Positions 1 to 12,140 of a stretch of 64,000 nt of DNA are shown piece after piece. Where the stretch lies: positions 5,270,001-5,334,000 of the forward strand of contig CM046304.1 of NCBI GenBank assembly GCA_025267735.1, in the 5' to 3' direction. The stretch is from Mactra quadrangularis. Its lineage: Eukaryota > Mollusca > Bivalvia > Venerida > Mactridae. The notes under the pieces are model-generated. The model was not told where the DNA came from. It did no database searches and saw only the letters and a program-made list of their open reading frames with translations. Position numbers and translations under genes: made by a program. The stretch's first letter is position 1. Each line of letters opens with the position of its first letter.

Positions 1-100
1 TCAACAGGATATCTGAATTTCATCAAAGATAAACATTAAACAAGAACCCTACTTGCAGCTTCAATCAAACTCGACTCTTGACTATTACACATTGGAATAA

Positions 101-249
101 CATGGGTGAAAGTTGAAAAGTTTTGAAAGTTTTGAAAATATTGAAAACCTAATTTCAAAATACTGAAATATACATATTTCATATCACTTTAGAGTAAACA
201 ATGCTTAAAACACTGATTTCAGTCTTAATACTGAAAACTTTCACCCATG
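101..249. mobile_element. Foldback element 'catgggtgaaagtt', copy 1
   Basis: catgggtgaaagttgaaaag at the left and gaaaactttcacccatg at the right, with several internal 'ttttgaaa' / 'atactgaaa' repeats. Related copies lie at 42523-42663 and 51719-51860, and a half copy at 2820-2984. Confidence 0.75.
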
Positions 250-448
250 AAATTATCAACTAATAAAAAAAACATTCACAAAAAAATTCAAAAAAAAAAC
301 TTACCAAGTTAACATGAAACATAATTGATACTGGATTGTTAATAAAAAAGAGTAAACAGAAAATAGAAAAGCTAAAAAAACACACTATGGAACCAGTACT
401 AGCAGAAATTAGAGTTACTTCATATTGTATAGGTACAATAATACATAC

Positions 449-537
449 CTGTGTTATCAACTGGGGCTGTAATTGAAGTGTAGGTCCATTCTGTGTTACC
501 ATAGGTACTGGATTATATCTTGTAGGAGAATTTAATC
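449..537 (-). CDS. HIPK: HIPK coding exon 8 (last exon within the window)
   Basis: This 89 bp exon lies between acceptor actttcag and donor gtatgtat. With the G from exon 7 it reads GLNSPTRYNPVPMVTQNGPT followed by LQLQPQLITQ. It matches the vertebrate sequence around NAVPIVTQAP...QPLQIQPGLLAQ. The donor shows that the gene continues left of position 1, so the HIPK C-terminal half (PEST, SUMO-interacting and autoinhibitory parts) is outside the window. Confidence 0.88.
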
Positions 538-566
538 CTGAAAGTACAAGAATAGAAACATGGTTA

Positions 567-810
567 GAGTTGTTTCCCTTTTCACATTAAAAAGTTAAGT
601 CTGACAACTAGTCTCTTTGTGCAATAAATAGTTTAGTCTGCAGACTAGAGTTATTTCCCTTTGTACATTAAATAGTTTAGCCAGGCGACTAGAGTTATTT
701 CCTTTCATGCATTAAAATGTTTAGTCTGGCAACTAGAGTTATTTTCCTTTGTGTATTAAATAGTTTGGTCAGACAACTTGAGTTATTTCCCTTTAGGCAT
801 TGAAAAGAAT
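567..810. repeat. 45-bp tandem repeat (about 5 copies)
   Basis: Units of ctagagttatttccctttg..cattaaatagtttagtctggcaa start near 599, 644, 688, 733 and 777. They lie in HIPK intron 7, just upstream of exon 8 on the minus strand. A SINE-A head remnant follows at about 826-905. Confidence 0.8.
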
Positions 811-2393
811 CTTCTAAGACCATTTCTCCACGAAAGTATGCCCCTCCAGGGAATTGAACACACGACCCTAGACTCACCTCACATGCTACCAACTGAGCTG
901 GGGGGGGGGGGTGTAAAGGTTATAATGGATGGCACTGTATAACATAGATAATTTCAATACTGTAAAAGAATATTACAGTAGAATATTATATGTCATTTAT
1001 ATTTTACTATTCCTCCATACCCAATCACAACATGTAAACCTTCAACATGAGTGACCCTAAAGGAGGATTCTAAAGTGGCTTGTTCATAGGTTTCAACTTA
1101 AATGTCAACCTTTCTAAAACTATCAAAATTGTATAGAAACAGTCCGTTTGGAACATAGGCAGTCGGCACAGAAACAACTAGAACTGCCACCAGTGGCGAA
1201 AATACCCCCGCAACAGCAACATTTCAAGATAAAAGCAAGTCAACATTGTGGAAGTCCAAAAGGGTAAATGTTGTAAAAAGCATAAAAACCATAAAAAGAA
1301 TAGGATGCAAATATCAAATTGGAAATAAACAGCAAATTACAGTGTAATTCACTATAGATTTATAAAAAAGCAAAATGAACAGAGTTGTCATATTTCAAAT
1401 GATTTTTTACATGAAAATGAACACCATTTGGTCATTATGAATGTAAAGTGGAACAAAAGACAAAGAGTGATCACATTTAAACTCATCATGAGTATGTTGT
1501 AACCAGATGAGCAAAATGTAGAATGTGTTTGTAATTTTTTGATAAATAAGTATAAAATAAGGCAATTGTAAAAATGGTAGTCAGCAATGTACACAACATA
1601 AATCAAACAATTAGTATTTACAATATCTTGTATCAAAAATTTCACAAATACCCCATAAGAAAGCTTTAATTACCGATCATTATTTTCACAGTAGAAAAGT
1701 TAAAATAATATCTAAAATCTCATGTAGCTATAACGAAATAAGATGTTTTCTTCTCAACATTACAGAAAAAATCAAGATGGCTATTAGTTGGTCCATTGAA
1801 ATACATAAAAAATAATACATATAAAAATTTCATTAACAAGAATTAGTCAGCACAATTTTATCAAAATGAGGTGAGAAAAAAAGATGTTTGCTGAACAAGA
1901 TATTAGAAAATTCAACATGGCTGCCAGTCAGCCATTTTGAATTCAACTTAAGAAAATGCCAAGCACATCAACTTAAACAATTGCTAACTTTCTCAAATTC
2001 TGTACAAAAATTATCAAATCATTTGCTTTTTAAAAAGAAAAACTCAGAATGGCTGCCAATCAGCCATTATGAATTTCATAAAATATCAATACATCAAAAA
2101 AAAAGTTCAAAAATAAGAATTTGATAAAAATAGCAGTACATAATAGACTTCAGCAATTCAAAATGGCAAACAATGTGGAATAATGCTATATTCAATAAGT
2201 TACATGACATAAAGCCATAAACCCTTGATTCATCTTCGTCAATAATATTTGCTAATCAATGAGATAAATAGTTACTACGAGATGTAGAATTGGTCATACT
2301 ATATTAACACATTCATACCTTCTCAAAAGAAAGAAAACACCTTGACTGCCAGGATCTTAAATACATAATAATTTTTTGGGACAGACCACATAT

Positions 2394-2535
2394 CCAACCA
2401 ACCAACCAACCAACCAACCAACCAACAAACCAACCAACCAACCAACCAACCAACCAACCAACCAACCAACCAACCAACCACCAGGGTGATTCCAGTATAC
2501 CCCCGAAAACTTCGTTTGCGGGGGTATAATTATAA
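2394..2535. repeat. (AACC)n microsatellite followed by a MITE end
   Basis: About 21 aacc/ccaa units span 2394-2480 with one interruption (acaaac). A short tatacccccgaaaacttcgtttgcgggggtata hairpin at 2495-2528 resembles the terminal hairpin of the 'tacccccgc' MITEs. Confidence 0.85.
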
Positions 2536-4485
2536 TGGACAAACTTGCCTCTGATTGAACTTGGTTAACAAACTACCATTTTTAGAGTAATATACCTTAC
2601 ATGTATATATGGTGTTTTTGATTCAGGACCATGCCAGCTGCTTGTGTTTTGGAAGCAATTTAGCAGTGTTCTGATAATAATAATTTTAGTGCAAACAGGC
2701 ATACAACAGTTTTACTGTAACGATTTTATGCATAAAGCATGCCCTCACACAATTTGTAGGAGAGTTTGCCTTAAAATAACACAAATTCATTTTTTTAGCA
2801 CAATGACGGACACTAAAAGGTAATTTTTTACATAAAAATTATCAAATCGGTTCAAAACAAAATTTCAAAATTCTGAAATTTGGTGGTTTCATGATTTCAA
2901 CTACTTTTACAAGGAAAAATGAATCCTTTCTCAGGTCCCAAAAGACCCTCAAGTTCAAAACAAGTAGTGAAAACTTTCACCCATGATCATATCATACAAA
3001 TAGAGCCGACAACTTAACCTATTTTTTTCAGACAATTCAGGAAAAAATCTCATATGATCTAAATTAATCAGAAATTAATATAAGTAAATTAATGAAAGAC
3101 GAAACTGTCATCCTGCATTCAGCCTGATATCTAGGGATATACACCGTCATTGTCCCCCTGGGACAATTCCGGCAGATAATTCTTTATTTCTTGCATTTAT
3201 TTTGGGTAATCACAGCTGAAATCTGCTTGACATAGACAGAATATTTAATTCAAGACATTACCACAAAGTCTACACACGGTTTGACACTTTTTGTTTTTAC
3301 AAGGGATACAGACGGAATCCCTAGGCAGTAATTCAGAGATTCTTTCGTTGCATTAAAGATTCCTAAAAAAAAACAAGAGCAGTCCAACGACAGCACGCTC
3401 AACTTTTCGAGTGCTTTGTCCATGGCAAGGCTTATCTTCAAACAAAAATGATTTCAAGACAGGACTTCATTTTTGAAAGGAAATTAATCAGTCAAACAAT
3501 AATTAAAAATTCATACTTGTAAAATATAAAAGGGGCATAACTCCTAAAACATCCATCCATCAAGTTAAGTAAGACGTAGTATCAATGAATAAGAATACCT
3601 ACTTTCATTTAAATATCTTTATAAGAAAATATTAGTATTTCAATTTAAACAAACTTCAACATTAAAGTAAAGGGGAATAACTCCAAAAAATAACCAAGAG
3701 TTATGTCCCTTTGTAGTCAAAAAGTTGGCAATTTTTCAGGATCCTTACAGAATACCCATCAAAAGAATAACTAGGATTCCTCTCACGGTTTTGAAATCAT
3801 CAGAAAGCCAGAACACTGTCCAAATTTAATTCTACAAGCTTCAAGCAGACTTACAAAATGTTTTAAATTTTATATAAATATTAGCCCATATCATCAACAA
3901 AGGCAGAAAGTGCATATAAATTTACCTACAGCTGTACCACACCATGCAAGTGTAAATGGGCACCTGCCTGAAGGTGATTTCAATGACCAACGGTTACTGA
4001 AGAAAATTGTAGTAGACTGAACATGTATACAGAACTTCTACGGTAAACAAAATGGGAGATAACTATGGTATAGAAATTGACATTCGGAACTTCTTGGCCA
4101 TTCACTAGAAATAACCTCGGACATATTTAGATGCCATTTTGGAACTACCTTTGCGTCACATGCTCAAACAAACAAATGAAACAAATCTATGTTGTTTTGA
4201 CAGTGATAAATAACTCTTTTTAGTCCATAAATTTGAAATGCACGACTAAACGATATATGTTGAACAATATAGTCACATTTATAGTAACAGAAATGTATTT
4301 ACAAAGCCTTATGTGTTTATGACAAGAACTATTTTGAAAAACTTTTAAATACTTAGCCTGTGCTTTGCCTCATGTATGTAGTAAAAACCCTGGGTTATTG
4401 TGGATCCCCCATGAATCCTTTCAAAATTATTCATTCAATGAATGGTCGAGGTGTTCCGAATTGGAAAACGAAAAGGGAGATAACT

Positions 4486-4941
4486 AGGGGTGTAACAATA
4501 CAGTAAAAACCGTATTGCAATATATTGCAATATGCAAAACCCGTACCGTTTTTTTTCTTGCTTAGACATGCAAAACATGAATTTATGCATGTACCTCGTT
4601 CTACTTGGATCAGCATAACACGCATATGGGTACTTCAAATGCTCTCTTACTCAAATGATTTACTAGTGTAAAATGATCTACATGTTAGAAAAATGCTTGT
4701 TTTTTAAACGAATTTCGAAAATATTTTTTCTTAATGTTTAACCTTTTAAAGCACAGTAAGATTATTTCAAGTATTCAATACATTTTAACATTATTTAAAC
4801 ATCTAACTTTCAGATTATGATAAAAACAAACAGTACAACACATAACTGCAAAAACCGGTTCAAGGAAATTTTGACCGGTGAAAAACCGTTAAAATTTGTA
4901 TTGCAATAATAACCGGTATATCGGTTAACCGTTACACCCCT
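4486..4941. mobile_element. hAT-like MITE beside HIPK exon 7
   Basis: Terminal inverted repeat aggggtgtaac at the left and gttacacccct at the right, about 456 bp apart. Multiple accggtt/cggta motifs sit near the ends. Aggggtgtaac ends are typical of hAT non-autonomous elements. An 8 bp flanking duplication is only approximate (agataact / agagaact). Confidence 0.7.
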
Positions 4942-4957
4942 AGAGAGAACTATTTAC

Positions 4958-5144
4958 CTTGTAATCCTGGTACAACAATAGATGACACACATAATGACTG
5001 AGCAAATGGATCTGATCTAGCAAATTGTGTACTAGCACGTTGTGTAGGCAATGCTTGATTTAAATGTTGACTTTGATATGGTAAATATGTACGTGACATT
5101 GGATACGGTAAATATTGTATCTCTGTACCAGTCTGATGTCCATT
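4958..5144 (-). CDS. HIPK: HIPK coding exon 7: homeoprotein-interaction region, N-terminal part
   Basis: This 187 bp exon is entered in phase 0 after acceptor tttctag and left in phase 1 at donor gtaaata. It contains FARSDPFAQSLCVSSIVVPG followed by LQ, which aligns with the human HIPK2 [21 protein letters not shown] segment. This region of the family binds homeodomain and other partners. A hAT-like MITE ends about 15 bp from its splice donor. Confidence 0.9.
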
Positions 5145-5572
5145 CTAGAAATAGAAATATATAGGTTTATTACATTATGTTACTATAAATAGTAACACAT
5201 TAATAAATTAATTATCTGGTGTTACTGTAAAGGGTAACAAATTTATCATGTGGTGTTACAAATTTATTATTTGGATTGGTGTTACTAGAAATAGTAACAA
5301 ATGTACAATACTAAGTTTCAATAAATCAAAATAGAAACCAATGGATTAAAAGGTGTTTGCCTGTTGATTTTGCTTTTATCTAAAATAGACCCAGACATAA
5401 TTGTTTTCATAGTTTCTGCTAAAATATGTTAAGAAAACTGATATTTCGGAGGCTGCAATCTTGTATATGCTACTTTGTATCAAATCATACCATGAAATTT
5501 TAACTTAGATAACACAAAAACCTCTTTTCAAAAGATCAAGGTAGTGACTTCCTAACGTAAAATGCAACTCAC

Positions 5573-5735
5573 CTGTGAATGTAAAGCATTAATCTGATTA
5601 TTAAATGTTACAGTTAGGTTATTAGTCGTAGCTGGTACAAAGTTAGGCACCAAAGATGCTGAGTTCTGATTTACATCATACAAAGATTTGATAGGTCTTC
5701 TACATACTTCCATGGCCTGTACATTCTGTTTTACA
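5573..5735 (-). CDS. HIPK: HIPK coding exon 6: post-kinase linker
   Basis: This 163 bp exon follows acceptor tttttcag and precedes donor gtgagttg. It reads VKQNVQAMEVCRRPIKSLYD and then ATTNNLTVTFNNQINALHSQ. The second segment matches the conserved post-kinase NLT-MTFNNQL motif of vertebrate HIPKs. Intron 5 is only 705 bp and intron 6 only 428 bp, the two shortest of the gene. Confidence 0.93.
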
Positions 5736-6038
5736 CTGAAAAATATTGGCAACAAAATATTTTTAATAATAAATACTAGGCAATGGGTAAATTTTCAGAA
5801 TATTTATTTCAAATTGTCTTTTAAATGATAAAATAATTTTAACACAGTCAGACTTTTCAGGGATACAGATTCCACATTCTCGGCCAGGGGTCACTTGGAC
5901 CCCTAAAGCGTAAACTTGAAGTTTACAGCCCATTGTGAACTGAATCACAAAAATACAACACACCTCACCTTCAAATATCAACTAAGGTAGTTATATTCTT
6001 AAACAGATAGAGTAGCTTTTGGTTTGTTTGTTTGTTTG

Positions 6039-6316
6039 GTTTAACGCCGTAGCAACACATTATAGGTTATATCACGGCGGTCAGCCCACCTACTCACTGT
6101 TCCTGGAAAGGCTAAATCTCTGGATTTAGCTGTTAACCAACTACTAAGCACATACTTTCATCAGTGACTGACAACTGCCCTACATAATTAAGAATTATTG
6201 GTAGGAGGGAGAATGGCCGTAGAAATAATTTCATGATCAAGTATGCACTGCCTGGGAATTGAGCCCACGACCCCATGATCAGTAGACTTGCGTGCTATCA
6301 ACTGAGCTAGCCGGAC
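6039..6316 (-). mobile_element. SINE-A, near-complete tRNA-derived SINE (reference copy)
   Basis: Read on the minus strand it begins with a tRNA-like head: ccggctagctcagttgatagc (A box) and a degenerate B box ggctcaattcc. A body with gggcagttgtcagtcactga follows, and the end is gttgctacggcgttaaacc. The family's 3' end is followed by C-tracts in several copies. No protein is encoded; such elements are copied by a partner LINE. Confidence 0.8.
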
Positions 6317-6440
6317 TGCATAAGTACTGGTTATAGACAAGGGTCAAGGAAAGCTAAATTAAGTGCGCTGGTCTCAGTTAAGTAACCAAAATTGTGTTAA
6401 CATGGTGATTAACCCAGTAAAAAAAATCTCTTCAACTTAC

Positions 6441-6625
6441 ATTCCACAATGAGCATAATCCACAAGATGGGCCATTCTGATAAAATGATGGTTCAATGCT
6501 TCACCAGGTTTGATTCTTCGCTCCTGATCCAACGTCAACATACGTTTAAGAAGATCAATAAATTCCCGACGATCCACTTGCTCAGCCAAGAGTTCACTCC
6601 CTTCTAAGTCAGTAGGAACATTTAT
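6441..6625 (-). CDS. HIPK: HIPK coding exon 5: end of the kinase domain
   Basis: This 185 bp exon starts in phase 0 with [20 protein letters not shown] after acceptor tttcag and ends at GGAAT before donor gtaagttg. It encodes the last kinase helices ([36 protein letters not shown]). The split Ile codon (AT + T) joins it to exon 6. The kinase domain ends near codon 490 of the reconstructed reading frame. Confidence 0.95.
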
Positions 6626-6744
6626 CTGAAAGCAGAAGATTGAAACATATAATAACAACAAGAAAATATTTAAATATCTAAAAATTTTAACCTGCTTCCA
6701 TAAATACATATAGTAACATTACATAATGGACGATTACTAAAAAA

Positions 6745-6970
6745 CAAGGACTGGGGCCTACACTATGAATATAGCCTTAAGCTAACCTAAACAAGACCTA
6801 GAGCTTACACAATGAAAAAGGTCCGAGGCCTTCACATTGTATAAGGCCCGGGGCTACATGATTAACAAGGCCTGGGGCCTTCAAGATGAACAAGGCCGGG
6901 GATCTACATGAAAAACAAGGCCCTGGGCCTACACTAAGAACGAGGCCTGGGACTTGAATTATTAAAAGTC
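6745..6970. repeat. 25-bp degenerate minisatellite
   Basis: About nine units of the type caaggcctggggcctacacgatgaa are seen. The period is 25 bp, clearest at 6860-6960. It lies in HIPK intron 4, close to exon 5. Confidence 0.75.
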
Positions 6971-6999
6971 TTGAGATCAATTTTAAATGTGACTGAGGG

Positions 7000-8040
7000 A
7001 ACTTAACACTAGCTTTAAACACAGCTAACTAATGACTATATAATTACATTGAACTAACCATTACTAACTGATTGACAAAGTCAGTTCAAGGCTAATAACA
7101 TAATAATTTCCTGTATGATAACAAAAACTTTAAGGTTTGAAGCAATTATCATAATATACTAGTGTGTGTTTTTTTTCGTAGTCAAACAAAACCGATATAT
7201 CTTTTCAGAATCAGAGTGTATTTTTCATATATTTGTAGATCACTTTTATGCAGTGGCTGTTTTTTTAAGATAAATGAGTACTCATTATAAGTTAACATAG
7301 AATCTAGGCTAGGTGAGATGGTCATCATAAAATGACCATAATTTGCAGTGGCAGGGCATTAAACTCAAGTTAAAAGAGTAGCATGAACGAAGATCAATAC
7401 AATACTCAAGCAGTCAGACCAAACATGACCAAACTAACAGAAAATTGACAGATAAGGTTAATAGACTAACACATAATGGTTTATATACAAGACTTAGAGA
7501 CATAAATACTTCAACGGTCAACTCTGAAATCTCTCGAGTCCAGAAATAACTGTCCACCACACGCTATGTAATAAGTTCAACAGAATATATTTAACAATAT
7601 CCGACGATAAAGAACCTAATAAGGTCAACACTATGACAGCTATTAATGCCAGAAAGGTAATTTCTTACATTGATGATTCTTATGCCCAACTCATATCTTT
7701 GGTGTTTTTGCAGGACACTTTAAGCTAGTTAAAATGCAGCTAATTTAAATGCGTGGTATTTGATAAGCTTATCTTCGTACAAAAACCACAAATATCTATT
7801 TCCAGGGTTCCCAGCAAGACTAGAGTAACTCGCTATTTTCCTCAATCCACTTACTACTCTTACAGGCAATCCTCAAATTTTATCTATCATGAGTACAGAA
7901 GTACTGCAGAAGTATTTAAATCAGCAGGGATAAATTCATTCGAACACTGACAGTTGAATCAAATTTAACAATACTTTTTCACAGAAAAGTTACTCACTTG
8001 ACTAGATTTTTACACAACCAACTCAAACGTACCAAGTACA
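7000..8040. other. HIPK intron 4, unexplained part
   Basis: AT-rich sequence without exon-like ORFs. The only recognisable piece is an inverted end of the 'gctgatttaaata' family near 7893-7935. Confidence 0.45.
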
Positions 8041-8048
8041 TGCAGTAG

Positions 8049-8280
8049 GAGCAGTGGTCCAGTGGTAGGACGCACGCTTAGGGATCGAGAGGTCCTGGGT
8101 TCGAATCCCACTAGGGGCACTGCTAATTTCCTTGAGCAAGAAATTTACCTGCGATTGCTTCACTTCACCCAGGTGTAAATGGGTACCTGCGAGGGTGGTA
8201 TAATTCCGTTGCGCCAATTTGTCGGCTGCATTAATAAGCGGAGTAAAAAGACTCCCCAGGGAGATTGATAGATAGATACC
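8049..8280 (+). mobile_element. tRNA-derived SINE with a conserved central domain (SINE-B)
   Basis: The head has an A box (tggtccagtgg) and a perfect B box (ggttcgaatcc), with complementary acagtg/cactgct-type flanks. The body, ccttgagcaagaaatttacc...attgcttcac and caggtgtaaatgggtacctg, resembles the widespread V/Nin-type SINE core domains (from memory; needs alignment). The end is gattgatagatagatac, a GATA-type simple-repeat tail. Degraded copies lie at about 14155-14345 and 3935-3985. Confidence 0.8.
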
Positions 8281-9066
8281 AGTAGCCCAGTGACCAGGGG
8301 TAATAGCTGTAAAGTCGATGAACGTGCGTAAGCATGAAACTTAGACTATAAATGCAATTACATGCTTACAAAGCGTAAGGACCGTGGCTTAGTCAAATCA
8401 AGACAAGTGGAAATCAAATCATGAAAAAAAAATGTGCAAAGCAAATGCTCTCCATATCTTGCAGCAATATGAAATTTTTATGTAAAGGATTGCAACAATT
8501 AAAAACTCTATCAGACAAAAACATGAATTCTCGGAAAATCTTTATTACATTACGAGAAAATGAAACTAATTAAATCAAAATTGCAATGTTCCATTAGTCT
8601 GCAGGGAATGTAATCAAATCAATGAAAGAAACCGTAACATTTTAATTCAAGAAAATGGAACATTGAAACAATCTCACATCAGCCTGGTTATCTCAGTTGA
8701 AAGTGTGTCAAGACTTGACAATCTTAAATTTCAAGATTGCGTCATAGTTTGTGTCTTTACCATCATTATCATTGATTTTGACCCTTGACCCCATATCCCT
8801 TCCCTAATTTTCTACCAAATTTACATGAAATTGGAAAATCCTAGGTTGCCCTCGGAAATACAGAATTCCATAAATACATAGAAAAATTTCATCCATAAGA
8901 CTACAAATCCAGGTGACTTGGGATCAAACCCTTGACATGACCTATACAAGAAAATCTGTTGACCATTCTTCCAACTCTCTCTAAACAAGTATAGCCTAGT
9001 TTTCAGTCAGTAGGATAAAAGCTTGAGTCCAGAGATCTAGGCCTATACAGGGCTTTATTTTTTGTA

Positions 9067-9308
9067 GGGTTTAATGCTGGAGCAACCAACGCATTGTATG
9101 TCACATCAAAGCAGTCAGTCAACCTACTCACCCTTCCTGGAAAGGCTTAATATCTGGATTAAGCTTTTAACCAGTCACATACTTCCATCAGTGGCTGACA
9201 ACTGCCCTACATGATTTAGTACCAGTGGTAGAAGGGAGAATGTCCGCAGAAATTGAACCTACAACCTCTTTATCAGTAGACATGCATGCTACCAACTGAG
9301 CTGGCTAG
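9067..9308 (-). mobile_element. SINE-A copy
   Basis: Near-complete copy with the tRNA-like head at the right end (ctaccaactgagctggc) and the tail ggtttaatgc at the left end. Confidence 0.75.
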
Positions 9309-9611
9309 GCAGACAAGGTAAGATAAAGCAATAATGGAGATGAATAGCATGTTTTTCAGCAATAAAACACCATGATACTAGAATACACAAGAACATTCAA
9401 CATGATAAACATACCCAGTATTTAATTAACAAATAATCTACGAGGCTCGGTACACATTTTCACCAGGGAAACTAACAACTTGTTCACATTTTCTAATCAT
9501 TATATCAAATTATCAATAAAAATAAACTTAAATTACAATATTACATGCAAACCTCATGTTAATGCAGTAAGATTGTATCAATAAGGCCAAAAAATGCAAA
9601 TCAGGGTTTGA

Positions 9612-9835
9612 CACAAACTGTTTATACTAGGGATCCCAAAGGAATCCCTAGTCAGTTACAAAGGGATTCCTCCTAGAAGAAAGGGATTCCTCAAATAAAA
9701 GACAATTTGGATACAGATTTGTAGTCACTAATTGTTATAAACAATGCATAGAATTTTAAGGGAGCCTGACAGAATCCCTAGCTGAGAATCTCTGGGATTC
9801 CTCCCAAGGTTAAGGGATCCTCAGAATCCTCGTTA
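9612..9835. repeat. Dispersed 'gggatcccaaaggaatcccta' repeat
   Basis: tactagggatcccaaagg, gggattcctc and cagaatccctag recur here. The motifs are seen again at 10400-10565, 3730-3800, 23320-23345 and, inverted, at 35475-35740. The internal palindromes suggest an old foldback element. Confidence 0.55.
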
Positions 9836-10193
9836 GAGTGGAACACTGTAAATATCAGGTGCTTTTCACAAAAATTCTTACGAAAAAAATCTTCATAAGT
9901 CAAAAGCAAGAAACATTAATAATACGCTAATTTTATGGCTTATCAATACCAAATTTTTAAGAATTGTGTAGAATATTGTATACCTTTTGAATATCATATC
10001 ACAGTTATGCTTATTATCCATCTGACTTTGAACTGCTAATAATATAAAATTGACTTACGATAATTTTTTTCGTAAGAATTTTTGTGAAAAGGAGCACAGT
10101 TTCTTAACCCCATTTAATACATTAAAGCAGGTTTCAGCACCTGAAGGATTCCCAGTTCAGTTTTTAAGATATTCATTGTTTTTGGTTTTTTTT

Positions 10194-10400
10194 TTGGGGG
10201 GGGGGGGGGGTTTGAACACCATCACAACACATTGTATAGGTCATATCACAGCTGTCTGTCAACTTACTCACTGTTCCTGGAAAGGCTAAATCTCCGGATT
10301 TTGCTGTTAACTAACTACTAAGCAGATACTTTCGTCAGTGACTGACAACTGTCCAACATGATTTTAGAATCAATGGTTGGAGGGAAAATGACCGCAGAAT
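10194..10400 (-). mobile_element. SINE-A copy lacking its head, with a long poly-C tail
   Basis: The body and tail are present. A G-run (10194-10210, C on the sense strand) marks the SINE 3' end. The tRNA head is missing, and a dispersed 'gggatcc' repeat follows. Confidence 0.7.
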
Positions 10401-10963
10401 TAGGGATTTTTCCAATAAAGTAAATTTTGGATACACATTTGAAATCATTGTCATAAAAAATACAAGAAAACTATTAATTCATGTAAGAATGACGCAATTT
10501 TTCAGAGCTCTTGACAGAATCCCTGGTTAGAATCCCTGAGATTTCACTCAAGTTTTTGGGATCCTCAGAATTCTGGAAAATTGTAAGTGTAAAACCTTGA
10601 AAGGTTAATGGCCTATTATACTATAGTTAATATTGTTGTTTTTTCCTCGTCCTTGAAATTATAAATGTATTGGATCACATTATAAATGCATTATGAATAA
10701 GTTACAAGACAGCAGCTGTTTGAGATGAATTAATATGCTATCTATTTAGACATTGTAAAAAACAGAATAAAATGTGAATCATGTACATGACAGTTGTGTA
10801 GAGCTGTCAACGATTCTATCAATATCAGTGTATCATCAATATTTTATTTTCGATCAATAATCGATATGGATTTTGAAATATTGAAAATAAAGCCTATGTA
10901 GATAAATGTATAATGACTTTCCAGGGAATCATTGCAGCCCCAGACTATACACGACAATAACTA

Positions 10964-11095
<132 letters not shown>

Positions 11096-11146
11096 CTAAA
11101 TTATAATGATTTTACCGAGTTCAATACCAAGTCAACACAATTTAGC

Positions 11147-11540
11147 TTATTTAAGGGCAGCCAGCACACTAACCTAGCTTTCCTGGACCCTTGTATATAA
11201 CAGGTATTAACCTATACTTCCAAACAGTCTATGAAATACAAATATGAAAGTAGTTGCCCAAACAGGTCATGTTTGCAGCTAGCACTATATCTTGTTTGTA
11301 GAAATTTGGCTGCCCAAAAGAAATTTTTGGTTGCCCAAACTAGAAGTTGGCTGTCCTGGGCAACTTGATACCCACTATTTTCGTAGACTGCCTTCCACAA
11401 GGCCAGCAACTTCTTCATATACCTTTTTAATAGAGAAAAATTGACATGCATTATTTTCAAATGTTCATGGGAGGGTATAACAGCCACCTTCAGGACTGGA
11501 TTAAAATCCCTGGCGTGCTACCAACTGCACAACAAATCTG
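11147..11540 (-). mobile_element. SINE-C copy containing a nested 169 bp insertion
   Basis: The SINE parts are 11147-11222 and 11392-11540. Between them lies a small inverted-repeat element, described separately. The head (ctaccaactgcacaac) is at the right end. Confidence 0.7.
11223..11391. mobile_element. Small TIR element nested in SINE-C
   Basis: cagtctatgaaa (11225-11236) is inverted at ttttcgtagactg (11378-11390). The direct repeat cttcca (11217-11222 and 11392-11397) flanks it but also belongs to the SINE sequence. The interior repeats 'tgcccaaa' motifs. Confidence 0.6.
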
Positions 11541-12140
11541 GTCTAACTAAATTATATCAATTAAACTTCATAATCAATTTTTCATTATTCTGTTGTCCTA
11601 CATTCACAGATGATGGGTAAGTTAGTACCAAATTAGGCTTTGTAAACTTGTAAATTGACAGGTAGTAGTTTTTTGTGAGCTATTTGATGTCATTAATTTA
11701 TTTCTCTGGAAAGAGACATCGGCACATGACAAATCTGTTTACTTCATTGTAGATCACAAGCCTATAGACCCTGGTCTCTCCCACCCCATTGTTTACTTCA
11801 TTAGTTATGATTGTAGATCACATGACTATAGACCCTGGTCTCCGCTCCCCCCCCCCCCCTCCCCCTGCTAAGACGTAAACATGTAAAAATGATCCAATCT
11901 AGTATGAGTTCCAAATCTTATATCACAGTAAAATAACTACATCAGTATCTTGTTTACATCAGGAAATTAAAGATCATGTGACTTGATAAGTAATCATGTG
12001 ACCAAATAATTATTTCCTCTCAATTTTGTCATGACTCCAAACAAGGAATAACTCATATAATTTGATTTTGGCTATCAACCGTGGCACAATGATATCATAC
12101 AGTTATGTTTCTTACTCTAAAAATACCTTCCTTTTTGTAG

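Larger units (their letters stand above)
538..4485. other. HIPK intron 7, remaining sequence
   Basis: Apart from the 45-bp tandem repeat, (AACC)n, MITE and SINE fragments listed, I see AT-rich sequence without exons. 1700-2180 holds repeated 'caagatggct...tgccagtcagccatt' phrases (1770, 1910, 2045), a diverged dispersed or tandem repeat. Confidence 0.5.

Noticed and set aside
2357..2542. ORF encoding repeated WLVG residues
   Set aside because: It is a translation of the (AACC)n microsatellite.
8049..8124. Possible functional tRNA gene with A and B boxes
   Set aside because: The anticodon stem does not pair, extra bases separate the T arm from the acceptor stem, and a SINE body follows directly; it is a SINE head.
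11212..11487. 91-codon minus-strand ORF
   Set aside because: Composed of SINE-C and the nested MITE.
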